Shown here piece after piece: positions 8,510-16,725 of a stretch of 64,000 nt of DNA; the stretch's first letter is position 1, and every line of letters starts with the position of its first letter. Origin of the DNA: Kaistella polysaccharea (lineage in GTDB: Bacteria; Bacteroidota; Bacteroidia; Flavobacteriales; Weeksellaceae). Location of the stretch: contig NZ_CP084528.1 of assembly GCF_020410745.1 (NCBI RefSeq), forward strand, positions 1,984,001-2,048,000, read 5' to 3'. The notes below the pieces were generated by a model. The model ran no database searches. It was not told the origin of the DNA and was given only the letters and a program-made list of their open reading frames with translations. The translations under genes and the position numbers were made by a program.

Positions 8510-9163
8510 ATGATTCTCTTAAATCCCGACGAAATTTCTTTTCCTGATCCCGTTTATATGGAATCAGAATCTGGTATTATAGCGATTGGCGGTGATCTTT
8601 CCCCTGAGCGTTTGCATTTTGCATATCAGATCGGAATTTTTCCATGGTTCAATCCCGGCGAGGAGATTTTATGGTGGTGTCCAGATCCCAGATTTGTTCT
8701 TTTTCCTAATGATTTGAAAGTTTCGAAATCGATGAGGAAAATATTACGCGACGAAGTTTTTACTTTTACTGAAAACACCTGTTTCCGCAAAGTCCTGGAA
8801 GAATGCGCACATACTCTCCGAAAAGATCAAGACGGGACCTGGCTCTCCGAGGTTCTTATTGAATCTGTCGTGAATCTGTATGAAAAAGGGATTGCAAAAA
8901 GCATCGAAGTTTGGCAGAATGAAGAACTTGTTGGCGGCTTTTATGGCATTCAGATTGGCAACGTGTTTTGCGGCGAAAGTATGTTTGCAAAAGTAAGTAA
9001 CGCTTCCAAAGCCGGTTTCATTCATTTTGTTCAAAGTCAGGGTGAGCATTTCGAATTAATAGACTGTCAGATTCACTCCGAGCATTTGGAAAGTTTGGGC
9101 GCCACAATGATACCGAAAAGTGAATATTTAAAAATTCTAAAAAATAACAACCATGAATCCTGA
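8510..9163 (+). CDS. aat: Leucyl/phenylalanyl-tRNA--protein transferase
   Basis: Transfers Leu or Phe from aminoacyl-tRNA to N-terminal Lys/Arg of proteins, making them substrates of the ClpS/ClpAP N-end rule pathway. Family blocks are clear: GIIAIGGDLSPERLHFAYQIGIFPWF, ILWWCPDPRFVLFP, GTWLSEVLIESVVNLYEKGIAKSIEVW (in parts), GGFYGIQIGNVFCGESMF, and the C-terminal IDCQIHSEHLESLGA. I choose the ATG at 8510 because the in-frame TTG 21 bases upstream lies inside the preceding terminator and adds residues not seen in the family. Length is 217 residues. It overlaps the next gene by 11 bases. Confidence 0.95.
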   Translation: MILLNPDEISFPDPVYMESESGIIAIGGDLSPERLHFAYQIGIFPWFNPGEEILWWCPDPRFVLFPNDLKVSKSMRKILRDEVFTFTENTCFRKVLEECAHTLRKDQDGTWLSEVLIESVVNLYEKGIAKSIEVWQNEELVGGFYGIQIGNVFCGESMFAKVSNASKAGFIHFVQSQGEHFELIDCQIHSEHLESLGATMIPKSEYLKILKNNNHES

Positions 9164-10067
9164 AAAAGAAAAATGGATATTGCTGATAGTTCTTTCCATC
9201 ATTTGGGGTTCTTCATTTATATTGATCAAAAAATCGCTGGAGCATTTTAATCCCTACGAAGTTGGAGCCCTACGCGTTCTCATTGCAGGAATTTTATTGC
9301 TTCCGTTAGCCATTAATAATATTAAAAAATTTCCCCGCAAAAATTTAAAGTGGCTTATTCTGGCGGCAGTGACCGGAAATTTTATTCCTATGTTTCTCTT
9401 TCCGATCGCGGAAACCGCGGTTAGCAGTAGTATTGCCGGAATTGTAAATTCAATGATGCCTATTTTTGTCATTATTGTTGGTTTATTATTCTGGAAATTT
9501 TCTACAACAAAAAGACAGTTATTTGGTGTTGCCATTAGTTTTACCGGAGCTTGCATTTTAGCAGTTTCAGGAGGTGAAAGTGGCGAATTAAAACTTATTC
9601 CGATTTTACTTTTGCTCCTTGCAACCTTGGGTTATGCGATTTCAATGACGACCGTAAAGTCCAAACTTCATGATATTCCAGCGAAAATTCTTTCCGCATT
9701 TGTATTTTCCTTTGTTTTGATAGTGCCTTCACTCATTGCTCTGATCATCGCTGGATTCTTCAATGACCTTCATCCAGATAAAGGACTGTTTATTGGATTG
9801 GGTTTCGTGAGTTTGCTTTCCATCTTTGGAACTGGTCTCGCAATGATGTTGAATTACAGATTGCTGAATATTTCTTCGCCATTATTTGCTTCCACTGTAA
9901 CATTGTTAATGCCCGTTGTGGCCGTATTATGGGGAATTCTAGATGGTGAGAAGTTAACGCCTCTCCAGTTTGTAGGCGGCTTAATAATTTTAGCAGGCTT
10001 AATTTTCCTTCGAGCAAAAACGCCGACAAAAGAAAAACCGCAAGACCCAAAAGCCGTGCGGTTTTAA
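9153..10067 (+). CDS. EamA-family (DMT) membrane transporter
   Basis: 304-residue inner-membrane protein with about ten hydrophobic helices arranged as two EamA repeats. The first opens LSIIWGSSFILIKKSLEHFNP and contains RVLIAGILLLPLA; the second ends GGLIILAGLIFL. Such drug/metabolite transporters export amino acids, nucleotides or other metabolites, and the substrate cannot be read from sequence. It starts inside the end of aat (11-base overlap), so the two are probably co-translated. A terminator hairpin covers its last codons. Confidence 0.88.
   Translation: MNPEKEKWILLIVLSIIWGSSFILIKKSLEHFNPYEVGALRVLIAGILLLPLAINNIKKFPRKNLKWLILAAVTGNFIPMFLFPIAETAVSSSIAGIVNSMMPIFVIIVGLLFWKFSTTKRQLFGVAISFTGACILAVSGGESGELKLIPILLLLLATLGYAISMTTVKSKLHDIPAKILSAFVFSFVLIVPSLIALIIAGFFNDLHPDKGLFIGLGFVSLLSIFGTGLAMMLNYRLLNISSPLFASTVTLLMPVVAVLWGILDGEKLTPLQFVGGLIILAGLIFLRAKTPTKEKPQDPKAVRF
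10034..10065 (+). terminator. Rho-independent terminator inside the 3' end of the EamA gene
   Basis: A 9-bp stem (AAAACCGCA / TGCGGTTTT) with a 14-base loop spans the final codons and stop of the transporter gene. Confidence 0.65.
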
Positions 10068-10191
10068 ATAAATCTAATAAAAAGTAAAAATGAAAGGCGA
10101 CAAAGATAAATAAATTTTGTATTTGCGATCAAATTTTTACGCCGAATTTTTATATTATTTTAAAAGCGGTGCTTCTTTTTTTTTATTTTCC

Positions 10192-10203
10192 TAAATTTGA
10201 CTC
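10192..10203 (+). promoter_or_regulatory. TAnnTTTG box four bases before a start codon
   Basis: TAAATTTG (10192-10199) is followed by ACTC and the ATG of the CBS gene. A transcript from this box would start at or next to the ATG. No good TTG element is visible 17-23 bases upstream, so the promoter call is tentative. Confidence 0.45.
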
Positions 10204-10857
10204 ATGTTTATCAAAGATTATATTTCCAAGGATTATCCTGCCTTCAATACAAATGATTCTATTGAAGAAGCTAATGAAATGGCGAAAGAATTTGGGTACT
10301 CACATGTTTTCATTAAGAAAAGAGGTGTTTACCTGGGCGCGCTTAGCCAGTCTTTTTTGGAAGAAAGTCCCGAAGGTAATTTATCGACCTTAGAAATTCA
10401 TTACGAAAGATTTGCCGTATTTGAAGATGGCAATATGCTGGATTCCGTGAAGCTTTTTCATACTTTCGGTAGTAATATACTGCCAATTCTCAGTAAAACA
10501 GAGAAGTATTTAGGATATCTTTCTTGTGATGATTTGTTTGGCGAATTCGCAAAATATCCACTTTTTTCCGAAACTGGAGCGATGCTGATTGTTCAGATCA
10601 ACGAAAAAAGCTACTCCATGACAGAAATCGCAAAGATTGTAGAGTCGAACAATGCAAAAATTTACGGATGTTACATCAGTGCGTTTATCGGTGACGATGT
10701 GCAAATTACTTTAAAGATTAGCAGTGGGAACTTAAGTTCAATTGATGAAACTTTTGAACGGTACGGTTATAATGTCGTTCATAAATATTATGAAGACGAG
10801 AAAGAAGATCTGATGAAAGATCGGTTCGGATTTTTTCAAAAATTTATGGAATTTTAA
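10204..10857 (+). CDS. CBS-domain protein with C-terminal ACT-like region
   Basis: 217-residue soluble protein. Residues ~1-120 form a degenerate CBS pair (FIKDYISKDYPAFNTNDSIEEANEMA; MLDSVKLFHTFGSNILPILS), a module that usually binds adenine nucleotides. Residues ~125-200 (AMLIVQINEKSYSMTEIAKIVESNNAKIYG, then VQITLKISS) have the beta-alpha-beta pattern of an ACT-like domain. It sits 5 bases before nadK, so a shared operon is likely, and a nucleotide-sensing role linked to NADP supply is possible but unproven. The start is fixed by a TAnnTTTG box four bases upstream. Confidence 0.82.
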   Translation: MFIKDYISKDYPAFNTNDSIEEANEMAKEFGYSHVFIKKRGVYLGALSQSFLEESPEGNLSTLEIHYERFAVFEDGNMLDSVKLFHTFGSNILPILSKTEKYLGYLSCDDLFGEFAKYPLFSETGAMLIVQINEKSYSMTEIAKIVESNNAKIYGCYISAFIGDDVQITLKISSGNLSSIDETFERYGYNVVHKYYEDEKEDLMKDRFGFFQKFMEF

Positions 10858-10862
10858 ACGAA

Positions 10863-11729
10863 ATGAAAGCAGCTATTTACAGCCAGAAAAATGATCTGGA
10901 TACTTTTTTATATCTGAGTAAATTTGTTTCAGAACTTGAGAAGAGAGGAGTTCAGGCGATTTTATATGGACAAATGGCTGAGGCAATGCAGTTTTCTAAA
11001 GTCTTCGAAACCTTTGCCGGAAAAGAAGATTTAAAAGAAAAGAAAGTCGATTTGTTTTTTACTTTCGGTGGAGATGGAACCATCGTTAACTCCCTTCTTT
11101 TTGTTCAGGATTTAGAAATTCCTGTGGTTGGAGTGAATACGGGGCGCCTTGGTTTTCTTGCGAGTTTTACAAAGGAAGAAGCTTTTCTGGAGCTCGATAA
11201 TATTCTGAAAGGTGAAGTAAAAATCAGCAAAAGATCGGTTATCGAAATTGTTTCCCCCAATAATTCGATGTTTTTCCCTTTTGCGTTGAACGATTTAACC
11301 ATCTCCCGTAAAGAGACAACTGCCATGATTACGGTTGAATCCTACATCAACAGTGAATTTTTGAATACGTTTTGGGGCGACGGAATTATAATTTCTACAC
11401 CCACAGGTTCTACCGCATATTCTTTAAGTTGTGGAGGCCCAATCATCACGCCCAATAACGACACCTTTGTTGTAACACCTATTGCGCCGCACAATTTAAA
11501 TGTTAGGCCGCTGATCGTAAATGATAATGTAGAAATTCGCTTAAATGTAAAAAGTCGGGTCCCACAATATTCCTTATCACTGGATTCCAGACTTTTTCAC
11601 ATGGAAACCGATGTAGAAATTATTTTACGCAAAGCACATTTTCAGATTCTTTTGGTGCATCCACCGAACTTAAGTTTTTATGAAACAATTCGCCAGAAAC
11701 TGCTCTGGGGGAATGATAAAAGAAACTAA
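10863..11729 (+). CDS. nadK: NAD kinase
   Basis: Phosphorylates NAD+ to NADP+ in the cytoplasm using ATP, and is the only known route to NADP in most bacteria. Diagnostic motifs are present: FGGDGTIVNSL (about residues 67-77), VGVNTGRLGFLASF, the NDLTISRKETTAMI strand-turn, and WGDGIIISTPTGSTAYSLSCGGPI. At 288 residues it has the usual length. It follows the CBS/ACT gene by 5 bases, so the two are probably co-transcribed. No anomaly is seen. Confidence 0.96.
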   Translation: MKAAIYSQKNDLDTFLYLSKFVSELEKRGVQAILYGQMAEAMQFSKVFETFAGKEDLKEKKVDLFFTFGGDGTIVNSLLFVQDLEIPVVGVNTGRLGFLASFTKEEAFLELDNILKGEVKISKRSVIEIVSPNNSMFFPFALNDLTISRKETTAMITVESYINSEFLNTFWGDGIIISTPTGSTAYSLSCGGPIITPNNDTFVVTPIAPHNLNVRPLIVNDNVEIRLNVKSRVPQYSLSLDSRLFHMETDVEIILRKAHFQILLVHPPNLSFYETIRQKLLWGNDKRN

Positions 11730-11800
11730 ATATTCGACTTTAAATTCTTAACTTTACTGTTCCAAAAACAGCAATAAATAATTCATTAAAATATTCGATT

Positions 11801-12868
11801 ATGAGCAAGAAGTTTCCGGCAGGCGTTGCCACAGGACAAATGGTTACAGACATTTTCCAATTCGCCAAAGAAAATAAATTTGCGCTGCCTGCAGTAAATG
11901 TGATTGGTTCCAGCAATGTGAACGCGACCATGGAAACTGCTGCAAAACTAAATTCACCGGTAATTATTCAGTTTTCTAATGGTGGTGCTGCATTTAACGC
12001 AGGTAAAGGTTTAAGTAATGAAGGTCAGCAAGCTGCTATTTTAGGCGGTATTGCAGGCGCAAAACATATTCACACCTTGGCAGAAGCTTACGGTGCTACT
12101 GTAATTTTACATACCGATCACTGCGCGAAGAAATTGCTTCCGTGGATTGATGGATTGATGGATGCGAACGAAGAATTCTTTAAACAAACCGGAAAGTCTC
12201 TTTATTCATCACATATGTTGGATCTATCTGAAGAGTCTATCGAGGAAAATATGGATATTTCCTGTAAGTATTTTGAGAGAATGGCCAAAATGGGAATGAC
12301 TTTGGAAATCGAGCTTGGAATTACGGGTGGTGAGGAAGATGGCGTAGATAATTCGGGAGTTGATTCTTCAAAATTATACACGCAGCCTGATGAAGTTGCT
12401 TACGCTTACGAAAGATTAAATGCAATTTCGCCAAACTTTACTATCGCAGCAGCATTCGGAAATGTGCACGGTGTTTACAAACCAGGAAATGTGAAATTAA
12501 CGCCGAAAATTCTTGACAATTCTCAAAAATATGTTTCAGAGAAATTCGGTCTTGGAGCGGAACCTATTAACTTCGTTTTCCACGGTGGATCTGGATCTTC
12601 TTTAGAAGAAATTAGAGAAGCGATTGATTATGGGGTAATCAAAATGAATATTGATACTGATTTGCAGTTCGCTTACACCGAAGGCATCAGAGATTATATG
12701 GTTCAGAATATTGAATTTTTGAAAACTCAGGTTGGCAATCCAGATGGAGATGATAAACCAAACAAGAAATATTACGATCCAAGAGGTTGGGTGAGAAAAG
12801 GAGAAGAAACTTTCAATAAAAGATTGGTTCAGGCATTTGAAGATCTGAATAATATCAACACGCTTTAA
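11801..12868 (+). CDS. fbaA: Fructose-bisphosphate aldolase, class II
   Basis: Cleaves fructose 1,6-bisphosphate to glyceraldehyde 3-phosphate and dihydroxyacetone phosphate (glycolysis, or the reverse in gluconeogenesis). 355 residues, the length of the class IIA E. coli-like enzyme. Metal and catalytic signatures are visible: ILHTDHCAKK (metal His and base Asp), LEIELGITGGEEDG, NVHGVYKPGNV, and FHGGSGSSLEEI (phosphate loop) followed by INIDTDLQFA-like KMNIDTDLQ. Monocistronic, about 70 bases after nadK. Confidence 0.97.
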   Translation: MSKKFPAGVATGQMVTDIFQFAKENKFALPAVNVIGSSNVNATMETAAKLNSPVIIQFSNGGAAFNAGKGLSNEGQQAAILGGIAGAKHIHTLAEAYGATVILHTDHCAKKLLPWIDGLMDANEEFFKQTGKSLYSSHMLDLSEESIEENMDISCKYFERMAKMGMTLEIELGITGGEEDGVDNSGVDSSKLYTQPDEVAYAYERLNAISPNFTIAAAFGNVHGVYKPGNVKLTPKILDNSQKYVSEKFGLGAEPINFVFHGGSGSSLEEIREAIDYGVIKMNIDTDLQFAYTEGIRDYMVQNIEFLKTQVGNPDGDDKPNKKYYDPRGWVRKGEETFNKRLVQAFEDLNNINTL

Positions 12869-12955
12869 TTATAAATTGCAGAGAATAAATTTTAATAGGA
12901 ATTTCCATTTTTAAATTTAACATCTGAAAATTTAATATCTAAAATTTAGAACAAT

Positions 12956-13807
12956 ATGGCATTCGACTGGTTTAAAAGGAAAACACAGAATATTACAACG
13001 TCGACGGAGGACAAGAAAGATGTCCCTAAAGGACTTTGGCATCAGACTCTGACCGGAAAAGTAATTGAACATGACGAGCTGAAAGCTAATAATTATGTGT
13101 CGCCGGAAGATGGTTTTCATGTAAGAATTGGGAGTAGAGAATTTTTTTCCATCCTTTTTGATGACAATAAATTCACCGAACTTGACGCTAATGTAGAAAG
13201 TGTAGATATGTTGAATTTCAAAGATACCAAGTCTTATACAGACCGGTTGAAGGAAGTAAAATCAAAAACCAAACTTACAGATTCTATTAGAAATGCGGTC
13301 GGAACGGTAAATGGCGAAGAAATGGTTATTTCCTGTATGGATTTCAGTTTTATCGGTGGTTCATTAGGATCGGTGATGGGAGAAAAAATTCGCCGCGCGG
13401 TTGACTATTGCTTAGAACATAAACTTCCGTACATGATCATCTGCCAGTCTGGTGGAGCAAGAATGCAGGAAGCGACCTATTCATTGATGCAATTGGCAAA
13501 AGTACAGTCGAAACTGGCTCAACTTTCAGAAGCCGGAATTTTATATATCGCTTATCTTTGTGACCCAACTTTTGGTGGAATTACTGCCTCGTTTGCAATG
13601 ACTGCAGATATCATCATGGCTGAACCAGGTGCTTTGATTGGATTTGCGGGACCACGTGTGATTCGGGAAACCATCGGTAAAGATTTGCCGGAAGGATTCC
13701 AAACGTCAGAATTCTTGCAAGAGAAAGGTTTTGTAGATTTTATTGTTAAGAGAACCGAGATTAAAGATAAGGTTTCAAAAACAGTACGATTGCTAAGTCA
13801 TGCTTAA
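12956..13807 (+). CDS. accD: Acetyl-CoA carboxylase carboxyltransferase subunit beta (zinc-ribbon cysteines absent)
   Basis: Beta subunit of the carboxyltransferase that makes malonyl-CoA for fatty acid synthesis. The crotonase-type core is intact: [69 protein letters not shown]. The N-terminal region that normally carries four zinc cysteines aligns by its flanks (DVPKGLW...[10 protein letters not shown]) but has none: the positions read TLTGK and VSPED. I recall the same in other Flavobacteriia, so this is probably a lineage trait and not damage. 283 residues. accA is not adjacent. Confidence 0.95.
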   Translation: MAFDWFKRKTQNITTSTEDKKDVPKGLWHQTLTGKVIEHDELKANNYVSPEDGFHVRIGSREFFSILFDDNKFTELDANVESVDMLNFKDTKSYTDRLKEVKSKTKLTDSIRNAVGTVNGEEMVISCMDFSFIGGSLGSVMGEKIRRAVDYCLEHKLPYMIICQSGGARMQEATYSLMQLAKVQSKLAQLSEAGILYIAYLCDPTFGGITASFAMTADIIMAEPGALIGFAGPRVIRETIGKDLPEGFQTSEFLQEKGFVDFIVKRTEIKDKVSKTVRLLSHA

Positions 13808-13825
13808 AATAATATAGTATTGATA

Positions 13826-13853
13826 AAATCTCACCTCAATTGAGGTGGGATTT
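13826..13853 (+). terminator. Rho-independent terminator
   Basis: The perfect palindrome CACCTCAA/TTGAGGTG sits inside a longer AAATC...GATTT stem, followed by TTTCTTTTT. It lies 18 bases after accD. Confidence 0.8.
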
Positions 13854-13861
13854 CTTTTTAT

Positions 13862-14371
13862 ATGAGAAACCTCAAAATAATTGTTACAACGTTAACATCT
13901 TTAAGTTTCGAAAAAATCTTGAAGCTTTTACGCTTAACACTTCCACATCCCTTGTTTTCGTTGCTTGGGCTTTATGCTACTTTGAAAAGTTTTGCTTTGG
14001 CTCAGAAACATTTTCCTAAAACTCATTCCAATAATGGAGTAGGAAATGCTTTTCGTCATTCGCTCTGGACGTGCCTGATTATGATGTATTGCTGCAAAAT
14101 TTCATCTCCCAAAAAGGCGATAGAATATTGTAAAAGAATGACTGATTTACATGAGGAACTTTTTCCTAATAAACCGCTGGAAAAGAAAATGGATTTACAC
14201 AATAATCAGGTAGGAATGGATTATTTTATGGAATTACTTCCGGGAGTCCATCGCCAGTTTTTTGAAACGAGTTTTTTCGTCGAAGAACTTAAGAATAAAG
14301 CCAAAACAGCCAAAGTATTAAAAAATATGGATGATGATTTTAAGGGCAGCTTGGTTTATTTAGAAAGATAA
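13862..14371 (+). CDS. DUF6973 domain protein
   Basis: 169-residue protein matching the DUF6973 family by its core NNGVGNAFRHSLW and, later, DLHNNQVGMDY. The invariant N, R, H, W, D, H and N residues suggest a metal- or ligand-binding active site. The N-terminal ~45 residues are hydrophobic and basic (FEKILKLLRLTLPHPLFSLLGLY) and may associate with the membrane. Function is unknown. It is flanked by terminators on both sides, so it is probably expressed alone. Confidence 0.75.
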   Translation: MRNLKIIVTTLTSLSFEKILKLLRLTLPHPLFSLLGLYATLKSFALAQKHFPKTHSNNGVGNAFRHSLWTCLIMMYCCKISSPKKAIEYCKRMTDLHEELFPNKPLEKKMDLHNNQVGMDYFMELLPGVHRQFFETSFFVEELKNKAKTAKVLKNMDDDFKGSLVYLER

Positions 14372-14377
14372 AAGCAG

Positions 14378-14403
14378 AAAACCCCAACGAAGTTGAGGTT
14401 TTT
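14378..14403 (+). terminator. Rho-independent terminator
   Basis: The stem AAAACC-CAAC / GTTG-GGTTTT has one mismatch and a 3-base loop, and is followed by TTTCTTT. It lies 7 bases after the DUF6973 gene. Confidence 0.7.
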
Positions 14404-14424
14404 CTTTAAATCAAAATGGTTGAT

Positions 14425-14937
14425 TTAGTTTTTTGAAAGATCGAATGAAACACCCAAATTCATTTGGAATTGGTTGTTTAGGTTTTGATAAGCTTTGTCT
14501 TTATCATTATATTTTGCAAAAGGAAATTGCGCTTCTGCGAACAATCCGAAGCCTTTATCGAAAAACATACGTGCGCCCAAGTGACCACCGAAATTTTTCA
14601 AACCTAAGTTAAGACCTGGATAAACATCAATGTTTTCAGGTAACCCAAGAACATTTCCAAGGTTAGCATTAAATCTGGCTTTTACGTCGAAACGATCTCC
14701 AAAAGATGGCTTTCCAAGTAAGTCAATTTCTTTAGCGCCTAGCAAATACCCAGCCTGTGCACCAATTGAAAAACTTTCTCCTAGACCATAATCCAGAGAA
14801 GTCATAACTCCTGTTCCGCCGTCTTGTAAATTAAGTCCGATCTGGTAACGCGTATCGCCAACACCTCTGAAAGCATCAGTTTGCGCATTTGCGATTCCGA
14901 AAACTGCAATCATTGCAGATAACATTATTTTTTTCAT
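14425..14937 (-). CDS. DUF6646 family outer-membrane beta-barrel protein
   Basis: 170-residue exported protein. I choose the ATG at 14937 because it opens a normal signal peptide (MKKIMLSAMIAVFGIANAQ); the longer frame to 15036 has no such feature. The mature part has alternating amphipathic strands (RYQIGLNLQDGG, TSLDYGLGESFSIGAQAGYLL, FDVKARFNANLG, IDVYPGLNLGLKNFGGHLGARMFF, GLFAEAQFPF) and ends in FQMNLGVSFDLSKN, typical of a small beta-barrel. It matches the Flavobacteriia DUF6646 family. It lies 52 bases after the sugar dehydrogenase gene, in the same direction. Confidence 0.82.
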   Translation of the reverse strand: MKKIMLSAMIAVFGIANAQTDAFRGVGDTRYQIGLNLQDGGTGVMTSLDYGLGESFSIGAQAGYLLGAKEIDLLGKPSFGDRFDVKARFNANLGNVLGLPENIDVYPGLNLGLKNFGGHLGARMFFDKGFGLFAEAQFPFAKYNDKDKAYQNLNNQFQMNLGVSFDLSKN

Positions 14938-14989
14938 ATTTTTTCTGTTAAATTTTACGGCTGCAAAGGTAAGCAATATAATTTTTCTA

Positions 14990-16231
14990 TTATTTTTTGG
15001 AGATTTTATATAGTTTACCGCTGTCGGTGATGCCATACAAATTTCCGTCTTTTCCGTTCAGAACATCGCGAAATCTTTCTTTTTTATCTTCCAGCAGCCA
15101 TTCTTCACCCACTACTTTATTGTCTTTTATAACCAATCGAATAATTTTTTCACCGCTGAGACAGCCCACCATTAAATTATTTTTCCATTCCTCCATATTT
15201 CCGGAGTAGAAGGTAATTCCACTCATTGAAATAGAAGGATCCCAGTAATAAACAGGTTGTTCCGTTCCAGATTTTTGGGTTGTTCCGTTATTTATTTTTT
15301 TACCACTGTATTCTATCCCGTAAGTGACGTCGCCCCAGCCATAATTTTTTCCGGCTTGAATAAGATTAATCTCGTCACCTCCTTTTGGACCCATTTCAGA
15401 TTCCCAAAGTTGTCCTTTTTCGTCCATGGCTAAGCCTTGTGGATTTCTATGACCGTAGGTATAGATTTCTGGTTTGTATTTTACATTTCCGATATATGGA
15501 TTTCCCGCTGCAGGTTTTCCCTCTTTTGTAATTTTCAAAACTTTACCGAGGTAAGCCATTGTGTTTTGCGCTAATGGTCTGGTTTCTAAGTCGGACCGTT
15601 CACCAGTGCTCACAAAGAGATTTCCATCTTTATCAAAAACCAAGCGGCTGCCGTAATGAAGTTTTCCGTCATAGGTTGGTGTAGCTCTGAAAATAACCTG
15701 TGGATTTTCGATCTTCTTTTCGTCTGCAGATAATTTCCCTTTTCCTACCGCAGTATGATTTCCGCCGGAAACGGGTTCAGAAAAACTCCAGTAAATTATT
15801 TTATTATTTTGAAAATCGGGATCAAGTGCTACATCAAGTAAGCCACCTTGTGCCTTTGCATCAACAGTTGGGAAACCATCAACTTTATTTAATGTTTTTC
15901 CTGTCGAAGACAGAATCTGCATGTAACCGGATTTTTCTGTCACCAGAAAGCGGCCGTCAGGTAAATTTGTAATTCCCCACGGTCTGCCTAAATCTGTATT
16001 AACCACTTCAACATTATAGGCTGATTTGGTTTTTATTCCTTCAACTCTGGTTTGCCCTGCGAATGCAGGCTCATACTCTGGTGAATTTTTACTTGCAGTT
16101 TCGGGATTTGGAAGCTGTTGATTTTGTCCGACAGGTGTAGTGTCCTCCGAAGACACGGAAGAATTTCCTGTACAAGACGCTAAAAAAAGTACGCTCAGAA
16201 CTGCGGGAATTTTAAAAATTGAAGATTTCAT
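14990..16231 (-). CDS. PQQ-dependent sugar dehydrogenase family lipoprotein
   Basis: 413-residue lipoprotein (signal with lipobox FLASC, Cys20) of the glucose/sorbosone dehydrogenase beta-propeller family, which includes PQQ-dependent aldose sugar dehydrogenases such as YliI. Propeller blocks are clear: RPWGITNLPDGRFLVTEKSG, GGLLDVALDPDFQNN, GSRLVFDKDGNLFVSTGER, YTYGHRNPQGLAMD, MGPKGGDEINLIQAGKNYGW. It would oxidise sugars in the periplasm. No PQQ synthesis genes are in the window, so the cofactor would have to be made elsewhere or scavenged. Residues 20-65 are a flexible Ser/Pro linker. Confidence 0.9.
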   Translation of the reverse strand: MKSSIFKIPAVLSVLFLASCTGNSSVSSEDTTPVGQNQQLPNPETASKNSPEYEPAFAGQTRVEGIKTKSAYNVEVVNTDLGRPWGITNLPDGRFLVTEKSGYMQILSSTGKTLNKVDGFPTVDAKAQGGLLDVALDPDFQNNKIIYWSFSEPVSGGNHTAVGKGKLSADEKKIENPQVIFRATPTYDGKLHYGSRLVFDKDGNLFVSTGERSDLETRPLAQNTMAYLGKVLKITKEGKPAAGNPYIGNVKYKPEIYTYGHRNPQGLAMDEKGQLWESEMGPKGGDEINLIQAGKNYGWGDVTYGIEYSGKKINNGTTQKSGTEQPVYYWDPSISMSGITFYSGNMEEWKNNLMVGCLSGEKIIRLVIKDNKVVGEEWLLEDKKERFRDVLNGKDGNLYGITDSGKLYKISKK

Positions 16232-16298
16232 AGAAATGTAATTTTATTCCCTTAAAAGTAATAAAAAAAAAGGAAGAATAAATTTCTTCCTTTTTTTA

Positions 16299-16691
16299 TT
16301 ATTTTAAATTGAAATCAACAGGCTTAAAATTATCGTCTGCTTCGGTTGAAAAAAAGATTCCATTTTCCTTGTCAGATCCTTCAATACGGTAATTTACAAT
16401 CTTGCGGGTTTGTGCAATAACATTGATCCTATATTTCAAACCGTCTTTATCTGCAGGAGTAATTGTTTTTTTTATTCTATTAATAACAACTGCTTTCGGT
16501 TTAATTTGATCATTTGAAAGTTCAAATTCAACAATGTAGCCTCGTTCACCATTAATGTCATAAGGTTTATACGTTGCATCCTTAACTTCGGGGTATTCTT
16601 TGTTTTTTTGACATACACAAGAAGTTAATAACGTTAATAACAACATAATTGTGAAATTGTTAATAATATTTTTTATATTTTTGAGTTTCAT
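16299..16691 (-). CDS. Small predicted lipoprotein
   Basis: 130-residue lipoprotein of unknown function. The start at 16691 (MKLKNIKN) gives a proper type II signal with lipobox LLTSC; the longer frame upstream overlaps the divergent protease gene and is discarded. The mature part (EYPEVKDATYKPYDINGERGYIVEFEL...) looks like a small beta-sandwich. It is divergent from the S41 protease gene: the start codons are only 34 bases apart, so the two share a very short promoter region. Confidence 0.75.
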   Translation of the reverse strand: MKLKNIKNIINNFTIMLLLTLLTSCVCQKNKEYPEVKDATYKPYDINGERGYIVEFELSNDQIKPKAVVINRIKKTITPADKDGLKYRINVIAQTRKIVNYRIEGSDKENGIFFSTEADDNFKPVDFNLK

Positions 16692-16725
16692 AATTGATTT
16701 CTTAATTACAAATCTATAAAAAAAA

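Noticed and set aside
14938-15036. N-terminal extension of the DUF6646 protein
   Set aside because: It would bury the signal peptide; the ATG at 14937 starts it normally.
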